This document shows positions 51,514 through 61,376 of a stretch of 64,000 nucleotides of DNA, piece after piece; within the stretch, counting starts at the first letter, position 1; the number at the start of each line of letters is the position of its first letter. The stretch is from contig CAJPQG010000003.1 of the NCBI GenBank assembly GCA_905372785.1, positions 1 through 64,000 of the forward strand. The letters run 5' to 3'. Below the pieces are notes generated by a model. The model was not told where the DNA came from, ran no database searches, and worked only from the letters and a program-made list of their open reading frames with translations. This DNA is from Candidatus Saccharimonadota bacterium (GTDB lineage Bacteria; Patescibacteriota; Saccharimonadia; Saccharimonadales; Saccharimonadaceae). Both the position numbers and the translations under genes were made by a program.

Positions 51514-53160
51514 TTACATCATACCCATACCGCCAGGCATGCCACCACCAGCAGCTGGTGCTTCTGGCTCTGGGATTTCTACCACTAAAGCACCCATCGT
51601 TGCTGCGGTGCTGGCAATCGATGCAGCGTTCTGGATTACTTCCTTAGTGACGCGAGCTGGGTCGATCACACCCGCCTTCTTAAGGTCGACAATACCTTCT
51701 TCTGGCTTCATCACGTTAACACCATGGCCAGGCTTTGCTGCCTCTACCTGCGCGAGTAGTGCTTCGGCATTTAGGCCGGCATTTTGCATAATTTGTACAA
51801 AAGGTGCAGTCAATGCCCGTTTTATGATTTGGCGGCCCGCAGCGTGGCTGTCAGAGCCCTTGTCGGCGATTTTAGCAGCTAGGTTAACAAGTGTTACACC
51901 ACCACCGGCCACAATACCTTCAGCAAGCGCCGCTTTGGTTGCCGCAACCGCATCATCAACGCGGAACTTCTTCTCGTCGATTTCAGTTTCGGTAGCACCA
52001 CCAACCTTAATGACTGCCACCTTGCCCGAAAGCGCTGCTGCACGCTTTTCGTTTTCAGTACGCTCGTAGTCGCTTGTGGCGTTATCGGCAATTGCAGCAA
52101 TCTCGGTAATGCGTGCCTGCACCGCCTTTTGATCTCCGGCTCCCTCTACGATAGTGGTGTCGGTCTTTGATACGATCACCTTGCGAGCGTTACCAAGCAC
52201 TTCAAGGCCAACGTTCTCAAAGGTCATACCTTTATCGCTGCTAATAACTGTTGCGCCAGTGAGCACTGCGATATCTTCCAGCACTTCCTTGCGGCGGTCA
52301 CCAAAGCTTGGCGCCTTCACCGCTACGGTGTTCAGTACACCCTTTAGCTTGTTTAGTACCAATACACTGAGCGCTTCACCTTCAACTTCATCGGCGATCA
52401 GCACCACGTCCTTCTTGCCAGTTTGTGCCAACTTTTCAAGCAGTGGCAATAGCTCTTGTACGCTGCTAATCTTCTGGTCGGTGATGACAATCGCTGGTTT
52501 TTCATAAATCGCCTCCTGACGGGCTGGATCAGTTACGAAGAATGGGCTAATCCACCCTTTCTCGAAGGTAAATCCTTCCACCACTTCGGCCTGCAGCTCA
52601 AGCCCTTGGCCAGCTTCAACCGTCACGATGCCGTCTTTGCCAATCTTTTCAATAACGCCAGCAATTAGCTTACCAATCTCGGCATCACCAGCTGAAATTG
52701 TCGCCACTTCTGCAATTTTATTACTATCACCCGCGACATCTTCCTTTAGATTATCGAGTGCGTGAATCACCTCACGGGCTGCTTCTTCAATACCCTTGCG
52801 CAGCTCTTGTGGATTGTGGCCGGCAGCAATAAGTCGATTAGCCTCTTTTAGAATGTGGTATGTCAGAACAGTTACACTAGTCGTGCCATCACCAGCAACC
52901 TTATTAAGCTTGCTGGCTGCTTGTTTGATTAGCTCAGCACCAGTCTTGTGGCCAAGCGTTGCATCGTCATCTTCTGGCAAGTCAATGCTTTCAGCCACAG
53001 TCACACCATCGTGCGTAATAGTTGGGCCACCATACTGCTTACCAATAACTACGTTGCCGCCTTTTGGTCCGTAGGTAACTTTTACCGCGTTGTATAGTGC
53101 CTGGGCGCCAGCTAGGACGCGAGCGCGAGCATCATCACTATAAAATACTTTTTTCGCCAT
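51514..53160 (-). CDS. groL: Chaperonin GroEL
   Basis: 548 residues. GPKGGNVVIGKQYGGP near the N-terminus, the ATP site GDGTTSVTVLTYHI, and the Gly/Met tail GGMPGGMGMM. Forms the folding chamber with GroES. It follows groES by 26 bases; an AGGAGAG site precedes the ATG. Confidence 0.97.
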   Translation of the reverse strand: MAKKVFYSDDARARVLAGAQALYNAVKVTYGPKGGNVVIGKQYGGPTITHDGVTVAESIDLPEDDDATLGHKTGAELIKQAASKLNKVAGDGTTSVTVLTYHILKEANRLIAAGHNPQELRKGIEEAAREVIHALDNLKEDVAGDSNKIAEVATISAGDAEIGKLIAGVIEKIGKDGIVTVEAGQGLELQAEVVEGFTFEKGWISPFFVTDPARQEAIYEKPAIVITDQKISSVQELLPLLEKLAQTGKKDVVLIADEVEGEALSVLVLNKLKGVLNTVAVKAPSFGDRRKEVLEDIAVLTGATVISSDKGMTFENVGLEVLGNARKVIVSKTDTTIVEGAGDQKAVQARITEIAAIADNATSDYERTENEKRAAALSGKVAVIKVGGATETEIDEKKFRVDDAVAATKAALAEGIVAGGGVTLVNLAAKIADKGSDSHAAGRQIIKRALTAPFVQIMQNAGLNAEALLAQVEAAKPGHGVNVMKPEEGIVDLKKAGVIDPARVTKEVIQNAASIASTAATMGALVVEIPEPEAPAAGGGMPGGMGMM

Positions 53161-53186
53161 CTATCTCTCCTCCTTATATCTGCCGC

Positions 53187-53456
53187 TTACGCAGCTAGTT
53201 TTGCTAAAATATCTTCTTCTGCAACGACCAAGTAGTCCTGGCCATCAACCGACAGCTCGGTTGTCGAGTACTCTTTATAAATAATCTGGTCGCCAACCTG
53301 CACCTGCTTTGCCTCTGGGCCAACCGCCACAACGCGGGCCGCTACTGGCTTTTCCTTTGCTGAATCCGGCAAAAAAATACCGCTGCTGGTAGCCGCCTTT
53401 TGCTCTTGTTTTTGAGCTACGACACGAGCGCCGAGCGGTGTTATTGCTGTACTCAT
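53187..53456 (-). CDS. groS: Co-chaperonin GroES
   Basis: 89 residues. Mobile loop EQKAATSSGIFLPDSAKEKP, GPEAKQVQVGDQIIYKEYS and a final EDILAKL. AAAGGAGGG precedes the ATG. Controlled by the CIRCE element upstream. Confidence 0.97.
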   Translation of the reverse strand: MSTAITPLGARVVAQKQEQKAATSSGIFLPDSAKEKPVAARVVAVGPEAKQVQVGDQIIYKEYSTTELSVDGQDYLVVAEEDILAKLAA

Positions 53457-53501
53457 AATCCCTCCTTTTAGGGTGTTTATGTTCGATAATATCTAAGGTT
53501 T

Positions 53502-53530
53502 ATTATAAAAAATTAGCACTCATATTGCAA
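53502..53530 (-). promoter_or_regulatory. groESL promoter
   Basis: TTGCAA (53530-53525), 17 bases, TATAAT (53507-53502). The -35 lies inside the CIRCE spacer. Confidence 0.75.
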
Positions 53531-53539
53531 GAGTGCTAA
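53513..53539. promoter_or_regulatory. CIRCE element (HrcA operator)
   Basis: TTAGCACTC, 9 bases, GAGTGCTAA: a perfect match to the consensus, overlapping the groES promoter. An HrcA repressor must be encoded elsewhere. Confidence 0.95.
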
Positions 53540-53561
53540 TTTCTTGATTATCTGGCTACCG

Positions 53562-54584
53562 TTATACTTTACGCTGACGGCGGCGAATTGTTTCAATAAG
53601 CCATGGCTTAAGATACTGCAGTGGTTTAATCACCAAATCTTGCGCTGGCACATAGGCAAGCTCTTCCACGCCGAAACCGCGCTTAAACACACTCACACCA
53701 TAGAAGCGGTGATCGGTTTCGTCTTCACCCACAATACCCCAGAAATTGTAGCGCTTAATACCACGCTCACGCGCATCACGCATCGCTTCCATGTGTAGCA
53801 ATGGCGCACCAGATAGCTTTGTGCCCAGCTCGGTGCTCACACCATAGTGATATGAGGCTTCATTGCCGTAAAAAATGATGAAATTTTGCGCTAAAATCTG
53901 ATCGTTGTAGCGAGCAGTGTACAGTACTACGTTGCCTGTCTCAGCAAAGGCAGCAAACTGCTTTTTGAAAAACTCCTCTGAAAACGCCACAAAACCGTGT
54001 CGTCCAGCAGTCTGCAGCTGGATATTGTAAAACTCCTTCATACGCTCTGGGTCGGTACTTTTTTCTACCTGAATATCGTTCTTGGCCGCCTTGCGCAGTG
54101 CACGACGAAGCCGCTGACGCATACCTTTAAGCAGCTCTTCCTCGCTCTTCTCAAGATCGAGCACACCGGCTAGCTCAACGCTAAGATACATCGGTGCTGG
54201 GCGAAAGCCAAGGTCGGCGAATAACCGCAGGTGCGATGCCGACCGAGTCAACTGTGGACGTACGCGCACAAAAATACAACGCAGTTTTTCAGCCTGCTCA
54301 CGCATATCATCACGCAGCATCGTTACCGCATCCATGTCGTCCCAGTCTACAATTGGCCCACCGGCAACTGCCAGGTGACGACCACGTTTAGCTGGCTCAA
54401 CATAACCCTCATACACGCCAATCAGCTTTTTACCATCGAACAGTCCGCGACGAACAACATCATGTCCAAGGCTTTTGTGGAACTCACCCCACTGCCACGC
54501 CTGCAAAAAGTTTGCCTCGGGATGAGACTCAACAAATGTATCCCACTGCTTTCTGCTTGTAATATCTTTGACTTCTCGCGCCAT
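53562..54584 (-). CDS. FemAB/FemX-like peptidyltransferase, copy 1
   Basis: 340 residues. The double-GNAT pattern of the FemABX family is seen: NFLQAWQWGEFHKSLGHDVV near the N-terminus, MRQRLRRALRKAAKND in the middle and LLHMEAMRDARERGIKRYNF with FKRGFG at the end. These enzymes add amino acids from aminoacyl-tRNA to lipid-linked wall peptides. Last gene of the wall operon, starting directly after copy 2. Confidence 0.88.
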   Translation of the reverse strand: MAREVKDITSRKQWDTFVESHPEANFLQAWQWGEFHKSLGHDVVRRGLFDGKKLIGVYEGYVEPAKRGRHLAVAGGPIVDWDDMDAVTMLRDDMREQAEKLRCIFVRVRPQLTRSASHLRLFADLGFRPAPMYLSVELAGVLDLEKSEEELLKGMRQRLRRALRKAAKNDIQVEKSTDPERMKEFYNIQLQTAGRHGFVAFSEEFFKKQFAAFAETGNVVLYTARYNDQILAQNFIIFYGNEASYHYGVSTELGTKLSGAPLLHMEAMRDARERGIKRYNFWGIVGEDETDHRFYGVSVFKRGFGVEELAYVPAQDLVIKPLQYLKPWLIETIRRRQRKV

Positions 54585-55631
54585 TTATAATTTTCTCCTT
54601 TTCTTTCGCGTTGTTTCCACAATCCAGTTCTTTAGATATTTTGGCCGTGACAAAATAATATCATAAGCCGGAATAAAGCTCACATCCTGCCCACCAAAGC
54701 CACGCTTAAACGTAGTGACACCAGCGTACCGGTGGTTTGGATCGCTAGTGTAAGCAATTCCCCAAAAATTAAACCGCTTTACACCAGCAGCCTTGGCATC
54801 TTGAATCGCCTGCCAAAGCAATCCATATGCACCTGGCTCTTTGCGAGCTTGCGGGACTGAGGCCGCTTCATGGTATACCGCTTCTGGCCCATCAATAATG
54901 ACAAGGGCAGCATTTAGTATGACACCATCTTTTTCAGCGGTATATAACTGCAAAGCATCACCAAAGGTTTCGGCGTATGTTTCCAAGAATGACCGGCTTG
55001 GCGGTACAAACCCCTGTCGCTGAGCAGTGTCTGCTTGCATATCATAAAACGTTGTAATATTGCCAGCAGCTGGGCGACTCGTCACCACAACGTCGCGCCG
55101 AGCACTGCGACGTACCTCATAGCGCGTCTGTCGGCGCATACCCGCAAGCAGCGCCTCTTCATCGCTTGTAATATCTAGTATATTTGTATGTTCAGCATGC
55201 AGGTGCATTGGTGAGCGGCGCACACGGTGTGATAGTCGCTGCAAACTGTCCACAAAGAGTGTTTCGTTATCTGGTGTTTCGTGTAGCTGCGGTCGAACAC
55301 GCACAAAAACGCAGTGGTGATGCTTACCCTGCTGAGCTATATCGCGCAGCACAACATCCGCAAGTGCTTGATGCTTCCAGTCTAGCAGTGGACCACCCGC
55401 TATTTCTAAGTAGCGGCCTCGGCGCGCATCTTGCACAATACCACTCCACATAGCCACCACTTCAGTACCCTGCCGCACAATTCTACGCAGCACAGTATTA
55501 CCTCGTGCCTCGTAAAACGCCGTCCAGCGCCATGACTGCAAAAAGTTTGCTTCGGGATAGGCAAGCAGTGCCTGCTGCCAATCTTGCTGCGTTGCGTCGG
55601 TGATGCTGAAATCTGCTATTCCACCACTCAT
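54585..55631 (-). CDS. FemAB/FemX-like peptidyltransferase, copy 2
   Basis: 348 residues, same layout as copy 1: NFLQSWRWTAFYEARGNTVL, MRRQTRYEVRRSARRDV, AIQDAKAAGVKRFNFWGI, FKRGFGGQDV. Overlaps the aminotransferase gene by four bases (ATGA). Two tandem copies suggest a cross-bridge of more than one residue or two acceptor steps; the residues added cannot be read from sequence. Confidence 0.88.
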   Translation of the reverse strand: MSGGIADFSITDATQQDWQQALLAYPEANFLQSWRWTAFYEARGNTVLRRIVRQGTEVVAMWSGIVQDARRGRYLEIAGGPLLDWKHQALADVVLRDIAQQGKHHHCVFVRVRPQLHETPDNETLFVDSLQRLSHRVRRSPMHLHAEHTNILDITSDEEALLAGMRRQTRYEVRRSARRDVVVTSRPAAGNITTFYDMQADTAQRQGFVPPSRSFLETYAETFGDALQLYTAEKDGVILNAALVIIDGPEAVYHEAASVPQARKEPGAYGLLWQAIQDAKAAGVKRFNFWGIAYTSDPNHRYAGVTTFKRGFGGQDVSFIPAYDIILSRPKYLKNWIVETTRKKRRKL

Positions 55632-56818
55632 GAATTACCTCCCGCGTTGCCCGTAATACTTGCCGCGATTTGCTGTACGTGCTGGGCTGTCACAAATTGG
55701 TGCGTTGGCACATTATAAACCGAGCCGGCCGCAATCACAGCATTTGGGTACGCTGCTTCGTTGAACTGTATTCTGCCGTACAACCGAGCTGGCGAAACTG
55801 GTTTATCATACCAAATATCTTCAAAGAAAAAGCCGTGTTGCTTGAGACGTGCAATAATTGCATCTCGCTCTGTTGAGATGAGCGGTACACGTACTGGGGC
55901 GCTACCAGCCTTAAGCGCAAATGGTAAAATCGTCGCTCCACCGCCAAGTGCCTTGTGGTACAGCTGCACCAACTGGCGCCGACGCTCTAGGTCACTATCG
56001 AGCTGTTCAAATCGCCATAAAGCCCGCTTTGCCTGCCAGGCTGGCAGCTTGCGCGTACGATCCAGTGGGCCATCAGCCGAACGAATGGCCAGTTTTAGTT
56101 TATAGGCCGCCGCTAAAATATATTTACCAAGCCCAATTCCGTGGGTACCGCGAACAGCTACCGCCATGATCGGGTAAATACGATCGCGCAACTGGTCAAT
56201 AAACCGTGGCGCGCTATGTGGCTGCCGCACCGAGGCGATTTTTCCTGGCACACGGGTAATAAGTGCGCCGCCGTTGATTGTGTCTAGTAGTTTATCACGG
56301 CCAAATGACAGCATCGTGTAGTCTCCAACGGTACCAACTTCTCGACCATCGGTGTACCGCATACCAGCTGCATGTGCCAAATCTTCGATAATAGGTATGC
56401 CTTGCCGGCGAGCCACTGATTCAATGCCGGTAATATCGGCTGGCATACCAAGTGTATTTTGCACAATAACGGCCTTGACATCCTCTTGCTGCATCACTTG
56501 CTGCAACTGCTCTCCGCCATAGTGCAGTGTATTTAGGGCAATATCAACATACACCGGCGTGCAGCCAGCCTTCTCGACTGCCTCAATTACGCTGTAACAC
56601 GTGAATGCGTTCACTGCTACCTTGCCGCTGCCACCAGTCGCTACCCAAACCGCCTCAGCTAGTGCAGTTCGGCCGCGCGCAAAAAGCGTCACATGGCCTT
56701 TGTATCGGCGAGCTAGCGCCATCTCTAAATTATACCGGTCCCGGCGTCCACCAATGGCAAATAGATGCGCCAAGGCTTGCTTCCAGGTGTACTGTGATCC
56801 AACTGATTGAAATAGCAT
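55628..56818 (-). CDS. DegT/DnrJ/EryC1-type PLP aminotransferase
   Basis: 396 residues. Fold-type I features: LFARGRTALAEAVWVATG, PIIEDLAHAAGM with the Asp that holds the PLP ring, and SFGRDKLLDTINGGALIT with the Schiff-base Lys. Family members act on sugar nucleotides or, less often, cell-wall precursors. Position inside a mur/fem operon suggests a role in the wall. Its ATG overlaps the hydrolase stop by one base. Confidence 0.85.
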   Translation of the reverse strand: MLFQSVGSQYTWKQALAHLFAIGGRRDRYNLEMALARRYKGHVTLFARGRTALAEAVWVATGGSGKVAVNAFTCYSVIEAVEKAGCTPVYVDIALNTLHYGGEQLQQVMQQEDVKAVIVQNTLGMPADITGIESVARRQGIPIIEDLAHAAGMRYTDGREVGTVGDYTMLSFGRDKLLDTINGGALITRVPGKIASVRQPHSAPRFIDQLRDRIYPIMAVAVRGTHGIGLGKYILAAAYKLKLAIRSADGPLDRTRKLPAWQAKRALWRFEQLDSDLERRRQLVQLYHKALGGGATILPFALKAGSAPVRVPLISTERDAIIARLKQHGFFFEDIWYDKPVSPARLYGRIQFNEAAYPNAVIAAGSVYNVPTHQFVTAQHVQQIAASITGNAGGNS

Positions 56819-57549
56819 TATCGACCCGCGCCTTCCCTGCTCGGCTGCGCTTCAATCTGCTGCACAATACGAGCAATTTCTTCTGCCAGTTGCTCTGGGT
56901 GAGTAATATATGGTGCGTGAGGCCATCCGGCAAACGTGCTCATCTGCGAGCCAGCTAGCTGTTGATGCATCTTCTTACCCATACCGAGCGGCGTCACTTT
57001 GTCATCCTCGCCCCATACTACAAATATGTTGTCTTGGTGCACGCGCGAGAGATCGAGTGCCTTATCACTCTCTAGCATATTATGAAGCGTTTTTTTCATA
57101 TTTTCTGGCGCACGATTGTAGTCGCTCTTCAATAGGCGATACACTATCTTTTTTAGATATGGCACATGTTTTAGTGGTGCTAACGCTTTAGCAGCAGCTC
57201 GGAATACCCGGCGCTTAAGTGATACTACGCCTGGATTCTCATATACTCCGGCAGCATTCAGTAAAATAAGCCCGGCAAATGCATTGTCATGCCCTTGCGC
57301 TAAATAATTCAGCGCAATACGTCCACCGTTGCTGTGCCCAAGCACGATTGGGTTTTCAATCCCCTGCAGCTGCTGCGCTATCCAAGCAGTGTAACCGTCA
57401 ATAGTCCAGACCTCGCTGCTTGGTGTGGTCAGTCCTGGAACTTGTAGCTGTTTTACCTCAATGCCACGTGCTCGCAAGTCAGCTACTGTCTTGGTCCATG
57501 GCTTAATTGAGTATGCCCATCCGTGAGCAATCACAAGTGTTGTCTTCAT
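56818..57549 (-). CDS. Alpha/beta hydrolase
   Basis: 243 residues. The nucleophile elbow is VLGHSNGGRIAL (Ser), the oxyanion region VIAHGWAYS, the acid is probably in VWGEDDKVTP and the His in GWPHAPYITHP. Substrate unknown. Lies one base after murF; the frame is open 28 codons upstream inside murF, but the hydrolase N-terminus MKTTLVIAHGW defines the start. Confidence 0.85.
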   Translation of the reverse strand: MKTTLVIAHGWAYSIKPWTKTVADLRARGIEVKQLQVPGLTTPSSEVWTIDGYTAWIAQQLQGIENPIVLGHSNGGRIALNYLAQGHDNAFAGLILLNAAGVYENPGVVSLKRRVFRAAAKALAPLKHVPYLKKIVYRLLKSDYNRAPENMKKTLHNMLESDKALDLSRVHQDNIFVVWGEDDKVTPLGMGKKMHQQLAGSQMSTFAGWPHAPYITHPEQLAEEIARIVQQIEAQPSREGAGR

Positions 57550-57550
57550 A

Positions 57551-58843
57551 TTAATACAGTCCCCATTTTGCACGACGCCGTTTAGCGGCAGCGTCTTGAC
57601 GTGCAAGTTTCGTAATATTTGCTTTGTCTGCAAGCAGCTTCTCTACAATCCACTCGAGGTACTGGCTTCCCTTTAGCATGATTGTTGCCTGATCTGGGGC
57701 TTGCTTGCGAATATACTGCAGTGCGTCTTCAGTTTTAGTGAAAGCAGCAGTTTTATCACCCTTGCCAGCTTTTTCTAGCTGCGGCAAGGTATATTTCTTT
57801 GTACGTCGACCCACTAACACGTAGTGGTCAGCCGCCACTTGCGCAGCCGCCTGGCCAAGCTTCTCGTGTTGGTCGCGTTCGCCCTCGCCCTGGTCTGTCA
57901 TATCACCAATTACTAGCCACTTCTCACCAGGCACGGTCATGTCCTGCATCATCGTAAACATCGATTGCATACTGACAAGGTGAGCATTATAAGTGCTATC
58001 TACTAAATGTAGCTGACCCTGATCTCCCACACCCACAAAATAACTCGAGCGGCTTGGCGGCATCACAAAATCATTCATATGCTGCGGCAGCGGCACGTTC
58101 AGGTAGTTCGTCAGCTGCAGTAGCATTGCAAGCTGCGTGCTAATCTCACGCGGCATTGGGTATGGAATAGTAAACGAAGTCTCACCAAAGGTAAACACTG
58201 CTTGCTGCGGCGTAACAGTGTAACCAGTGAGGTCACTCTTATGAACTGCGGCCACCTTCGCCGAGATATTCGCTGTCTCGCGCACCATGTGCTCATTATC
58301 GCCATCGATAACAACAAGATCACGTGCTGCACGAGCCAAACTAGCAAACTCGTAGGCGATTGCCTCTTCTACAGTACTAAAGCGCCCTTCGCGCACCTGG
58401 CGGTCAAAGAAAATGGCGTGCGAACGAGCTGAACTAACCCATAGCGTAATATGTGGCCGCAACCAATTTGCCAGGAAGGTTGCCTCATTCGGCCGCTCAC
58501 CGTCAATTTCAACCACGTAGTATTGCTGCGAATGCGTAAAGGTCAGCGCTCGCCACGGCACTATCAAAAAGAGCTTAAACCACCGTGCTTTCGACCCATA
58601 AATACCGTGGGTCCCAACAATATCGAACGGAATCCCAAAGGCGCTGTTGGCATTGTGTGAATAATGTGCACGCTCACCAAGCGTCAGCTCGAGCAGGTGC
58701 AGCATGGTAGTTTTACCCACAGAACCAGTCACCGCAATAATAGTAGGCTTCCAGCGCCGCAAACTTACATTTGCCCAAAAACGAAAATACCCAGCTACGA
58801 CAAAATATAATTGTTTTTTAATTTTAGATAATAATCTGTGCAC
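57551..58843 (-). CDS. murF: Mur ligase, MurF-like (D-Ala-D-Ala adding)
   Basis: 430 residues. ATP loop AVTGSVGKTTMLHLLELTL, NANSAFGIPFDI, and DSTYNAHLVSMQSMFTMM, corresponding to the MurF D-x-Y-N-A-N-P-x-S-M region. The N-terminal UDP-binding domain is very short and replaced by a membrane-proximal hydrophobic stretch (YFVVAGYFRFWANVS). GTG start with AGGAG six bases upstream, overlapping the end of murE. Confidence 0.85.
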   Translation of the reverse strand: MHRLLSKIKKQLYFVVAGYFRFWANVSLRRWKPTIIAVTGSVGKTTMLHLLELTLGERAHYSHNANSAFGIPFDIVGTHGIYGSKARWFKLFLIVPWRALTFTHSQQYYVVEIDGERPNEATFLANWLRPHITLWVSSARSHAIFFDRQVREGRFSTVEEAIAYEFASLARAARDLVVIDGDNEHMVRETANISAKVAAVHKSDLTGYTVTPQQAVFTFGETSFTIPYPMPREISTQLAMLLQLTNYLNVPLPQHMNDFVMPPSRSSYFVGVGDQGQLHLVDSTYNAHLVSMQSMFTMMQDMTVPGEKWLVIGDMTDQGEGERDQHEKLGQAAAQVAADHYVLVGRRTKKYTLPQLEKAGKGDKTAAFTKTEDALQYIRKQAPDQATIMLKGSQYLEWIVEKLLADKANITKLARQDAAAKRRRAKWGLY

Positions 58844-58846
58844 GCT

Positions 58847-60163
58847 CTACTCCTGCTTCGCCGCCATACGCTCTTTAATTATTTCTCGTGCCACGTCCGC
58901 GTCATTCCATGGCATACGCTGGCCGTTCATGATGCGGTACACTTCATGGCCCAAACCAGTCACTAGCACGGTATCCCCTGGCCGGGCTGCAGCAATCGCT
59001 TGTGACAAAGCTTCACGACGATCAGCGATTTCAGTCGTCTTTTGTTCACCACCAGCCTGCTGGATACCCTCGTAAATCATGCGACGAATTGTATCAGCAT
59101 CTTCAGTATAATTTTCTTCATCTGTCAAATAAATCGCATCGGCTTGCTTGGCTGCAATCGCGCCCATAATTGGACGCTTTTCTTTATCACGATCACCACA
59201 CGAACCAAACACCAGCGATACATTACCCGGCGTAATCTCGCGCACGCTCGCCAGCATTTTTTCAAGTGCGTCTGGCGTATGGGCATAGTCTACAATCACA
59301 TCGTAATCTTGCCCTACCTGCACACGCTCGAATCGGCCAGGTACGCCTCGCAGTTGTGCTGCGCCCTGCACCAGTGCCTCATCCGATGCACCAAGCGCGT
59401 GGCAAAGTGCCGCTGCGGCTGTCATATTATATATATTAAACTCGCCTGGTAAATGTGTCTTTAGTACAATGCCATCTTCCGGCGCGTCGCCTGGCAAATG
59501 AATCCGCGCCTGACTGCCATCTGGCTGGGCAATACTATCACCAATCTGCGCCTGAGCATCCTCGGTCTTACCATAGGTAATCTTTTCCGTGCCAGCTTCA
59601 AACGTATTAAAGTACTCAAACCACTCGTCATCGCGGTTCAAGATAATATATTGTGGACGACCAGCGAATAGCTTTGCTTTGGCAGCCGCATAGTTATCCA
59701 TCGTTTTGTGATAGTCTAGGTGGTCCTGTGTTACGTTAGTCATCACCGCCGCCAAAATCGGCACACCATCAAGCTTATGCTGATCAAGTGCATGGCTGGT
59801 GATCTCAAGCACGACATAATCGACGCCAGCCTGCTTGGCTGCCTTAAAGAACTGCTGCATACGTGCAGTAGTGCCGACAGTGGCGTTTAAATCATTCAAC
59901 TGCTTATCGCCGGCTATCTCAATCAGTGCCGTTGAAAACATAGCAGTGCGTTTGCCTGCTGCTTTTAACATATTATTAATAAAGTTTACCGTCGTGGTTT
60001 TACCATTTGTGCCAGTCACCGCGATAACCTGAAGGCTTTTCGCCGGGTTACCATAACGCAAACTGACGAGCTTGACGCGCCCCACTCGATACAATTCCTC
60101 AATCCGCCGCACCAGTTTTGGTGATAAACTGCTACGAACTAGGTGTACAATCTTCTGCTTCAT
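58847..60163 (-). CDS. murE: UDP-MurNAc-tripeptide ligase MurE
   Basis: 438 residues. ATP loop AVTGTNGKTTTVNFINNML, the UDP-peptide region NDLNATVGTTARMQQFF, EITSHALDQHKLDGV, GRFERVQVGQDYDVIVDYAHTPDALEKML, then VFGSCGDRDKEKRPIMG. The position of the DNPR motif that selects meso-diaminopimelate reads TDEENYTED, so the third amino acid is probably not m-DAP. First gene of the wall operon. Confidence 0.93.
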   Translation of the reverse strand: MKQKIVHLVRSSLSPKLVRRIEELYRVGRVKLVSLRYGNPAKSLQVIAVTGTNGKTTTVNFINNMLKAAGKRTAMFSTALIEIAGDKQLNDLNATVGTTARMQQFFKAAKQAGVDYVVLEITSHALDQHKLDGVPILAAVMTNVTQDHLDYHKTMDNYAAAKAKLFAGRPQYIILNRDDEWFEYFNTFEAGTEKITYGKTEDAQAQIGDSIAQPDGSQARIHLPGDAPEDGIVLKTHLPGEFNIYNMTAAAALCHALGASDEALVQGAAQLRGVPGRFERVQVGQDYDVIVDYAHTPDALEKMLASVREITPGNVSLVFGSCGDRDKEKRPIMGAIAAKQADAIYLTDEENYTEDADTIRRMIYEGIQQAGGEQKTTEIADRREALSQAIAAARPGDTVLVTGLGHEVYRIMNGQRMPWNDADVAREIIKERMAAKQE

Positions 60164-60170
60164 GTCACCA

Positions 60171-60179
60171 ATTTTACCA
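60171..60179 (-). promoter_or_regulatory. Extended -10 of murE
   Basis: TGG-TAAAAT, 7 bases, ATG; near-leaderless. Confidence 0.5.
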
Positions 60180-60197
60180 CTTTTTCCAGATTTTTGT

Positions 60198-60203
60198 TAT
60201 ACT
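60198..60203 (+). promoter_or_regulatory. -10 of tsaD
   Basis: TATACT 13 bases before the ATG; divergent from the murE promoter 20 bases away. Confidence 0.5.
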
Positions 60204-60216
60204 AGTGACTAGAGTT

Positions 60217-61335
60217 ATGGTGAAGATTTTGGGAATCGAAAGTAGCTGCGATGAAACAGCAGCCGCAATTGTTGAAAACGGGCAAAAATTGCTCTCAAAT
60301 GTTGTACAATCGCAAATTGATATTCATGCTGAGTATGGCGGCGTTATTCCTGAAATTGCTGCCCGTAGTCATATAGAAGCTATTCGGCCAGTGATTGCTG
60401 AGGCATTCAGCCAAAGCGGCCTCAACTGGGACGATATTGATGGTATCGCGGTAACTACGATGCCCGGCCTGGTTGGGTCATTGCTCATTGGGTCACTGGC
60501 AGCCCGCTCACTTGCCATTATTCACAATAGGCCGCTCTACGCTATTCATCACGTTGAAGCTCACGTATATGCTAACTTCATTACTCAAGCGGCAACATCA
60601 AACCCAAACCTAGAAGGCCTCTCATTGCCACGCACGCAGCCGACATTTCCGCTGTTAGCACTTATCGTTTCAGGTGGCCACACTCAGCTTGTACTCTTCA
60701 AGAACCACGGTGACTATGCCCTGCTCGGCCAAACTCAAGATGATGCCGTTGGTGAAGCTTTTGATAAAGTAGCCAAAATCATTGGTCTGCCCTACCCTGG
60801 CGGCCCAGCCATCGCTAAAGCTGCCGCCAGTGGCAACGAGACCGCCTTCACCCTACCAAAGGCCCGACTATCTGGTGAATTTGATTTTTCTTTCTCTGGA
60901 CTAAAAACTGCCGTATTGCGCACCATTCAAAAAGAAGTCGGCGTTGATATTTCGTATCCATCATTCAAGCTACCTGCTCTTGTATCGCCCACGTTACAAG
61001 CAGATATGGCCGCTAGCTTTCAGCGCACTGCAATAGCAACACTTGTTGACAAAACAGAAAAAGCATTTTATAAATATAATCCGGCATCGGTTGTTATTGC
61101 CGGGGGCGTTGCTGCCAACCAAGCTCTTCGCGAAGAGCTAGCCCGTCGTCTGCCGCTATCAATCAACTACGCACCGGTGCAATTATGCACCGACAACGCT
61201 GCCATGATCGCCACACTAGGCTATTATATGCATGTGGCTGGTAAATCTCGTTCACCATACGGACTAGAGGTTATTCCGAGCATTTCAATGAGCCAAACAG
61301 CTTGGGGTCAAGCAGCCGATCACCCTACTGCATAG
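60217..61335 (+). CDS. tsaD: tRNA N6-threonylcarbamoyladenosine transferase TsaD
   Basis: 372 residues. ILGIESSCDETAAAIV at the N-terminus, metal-binding His pair in IHHVEAHVYANF, SGGHTQLVLF, and VVIAGGVAANQALREEL. Makes t6A37 in ANN-reading tRNAs. The frame is open 33 codons upstream, across murE, but the family N-terminus and promoter place the start here. Confidence 0.96.
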   Translation: MVKILGIESSCDETAAAIVENGQKLLSNVVQSQIDIHAEYGGVIPEIAARSHIEAIRPVIAEAFSQSGLNWDDIDGIAVTTMPGLVGSLLIGSLAARSLAIIHNRPLYAIHHVEAHVYANFITQAATSNPNLEGLSLPRTQPTFPLLALIVSGGHTQLVLFKNHGDYALLGQTQDDAVGEAFDKVAKIIGLPYPGGPAIAKAAASGNETAFTLPKARLSGEFDFSFSGLKTAVLRTIQKEVGVDISYPSFKLPALVSPTLQADMAASFQRTAIATLVDKTEKAFYKYNPASVVIAGGVAANQALREELARRLPLSINYAPVQLCTDNAAMIATLGYYMHVAGKSRSPYGLEVIPSISMSQTAWGQAADHPTA

Positions 61336-61376
61336 CTAATATCAAATTTCTTACCTGAAGACAAAAGGAGCTAATT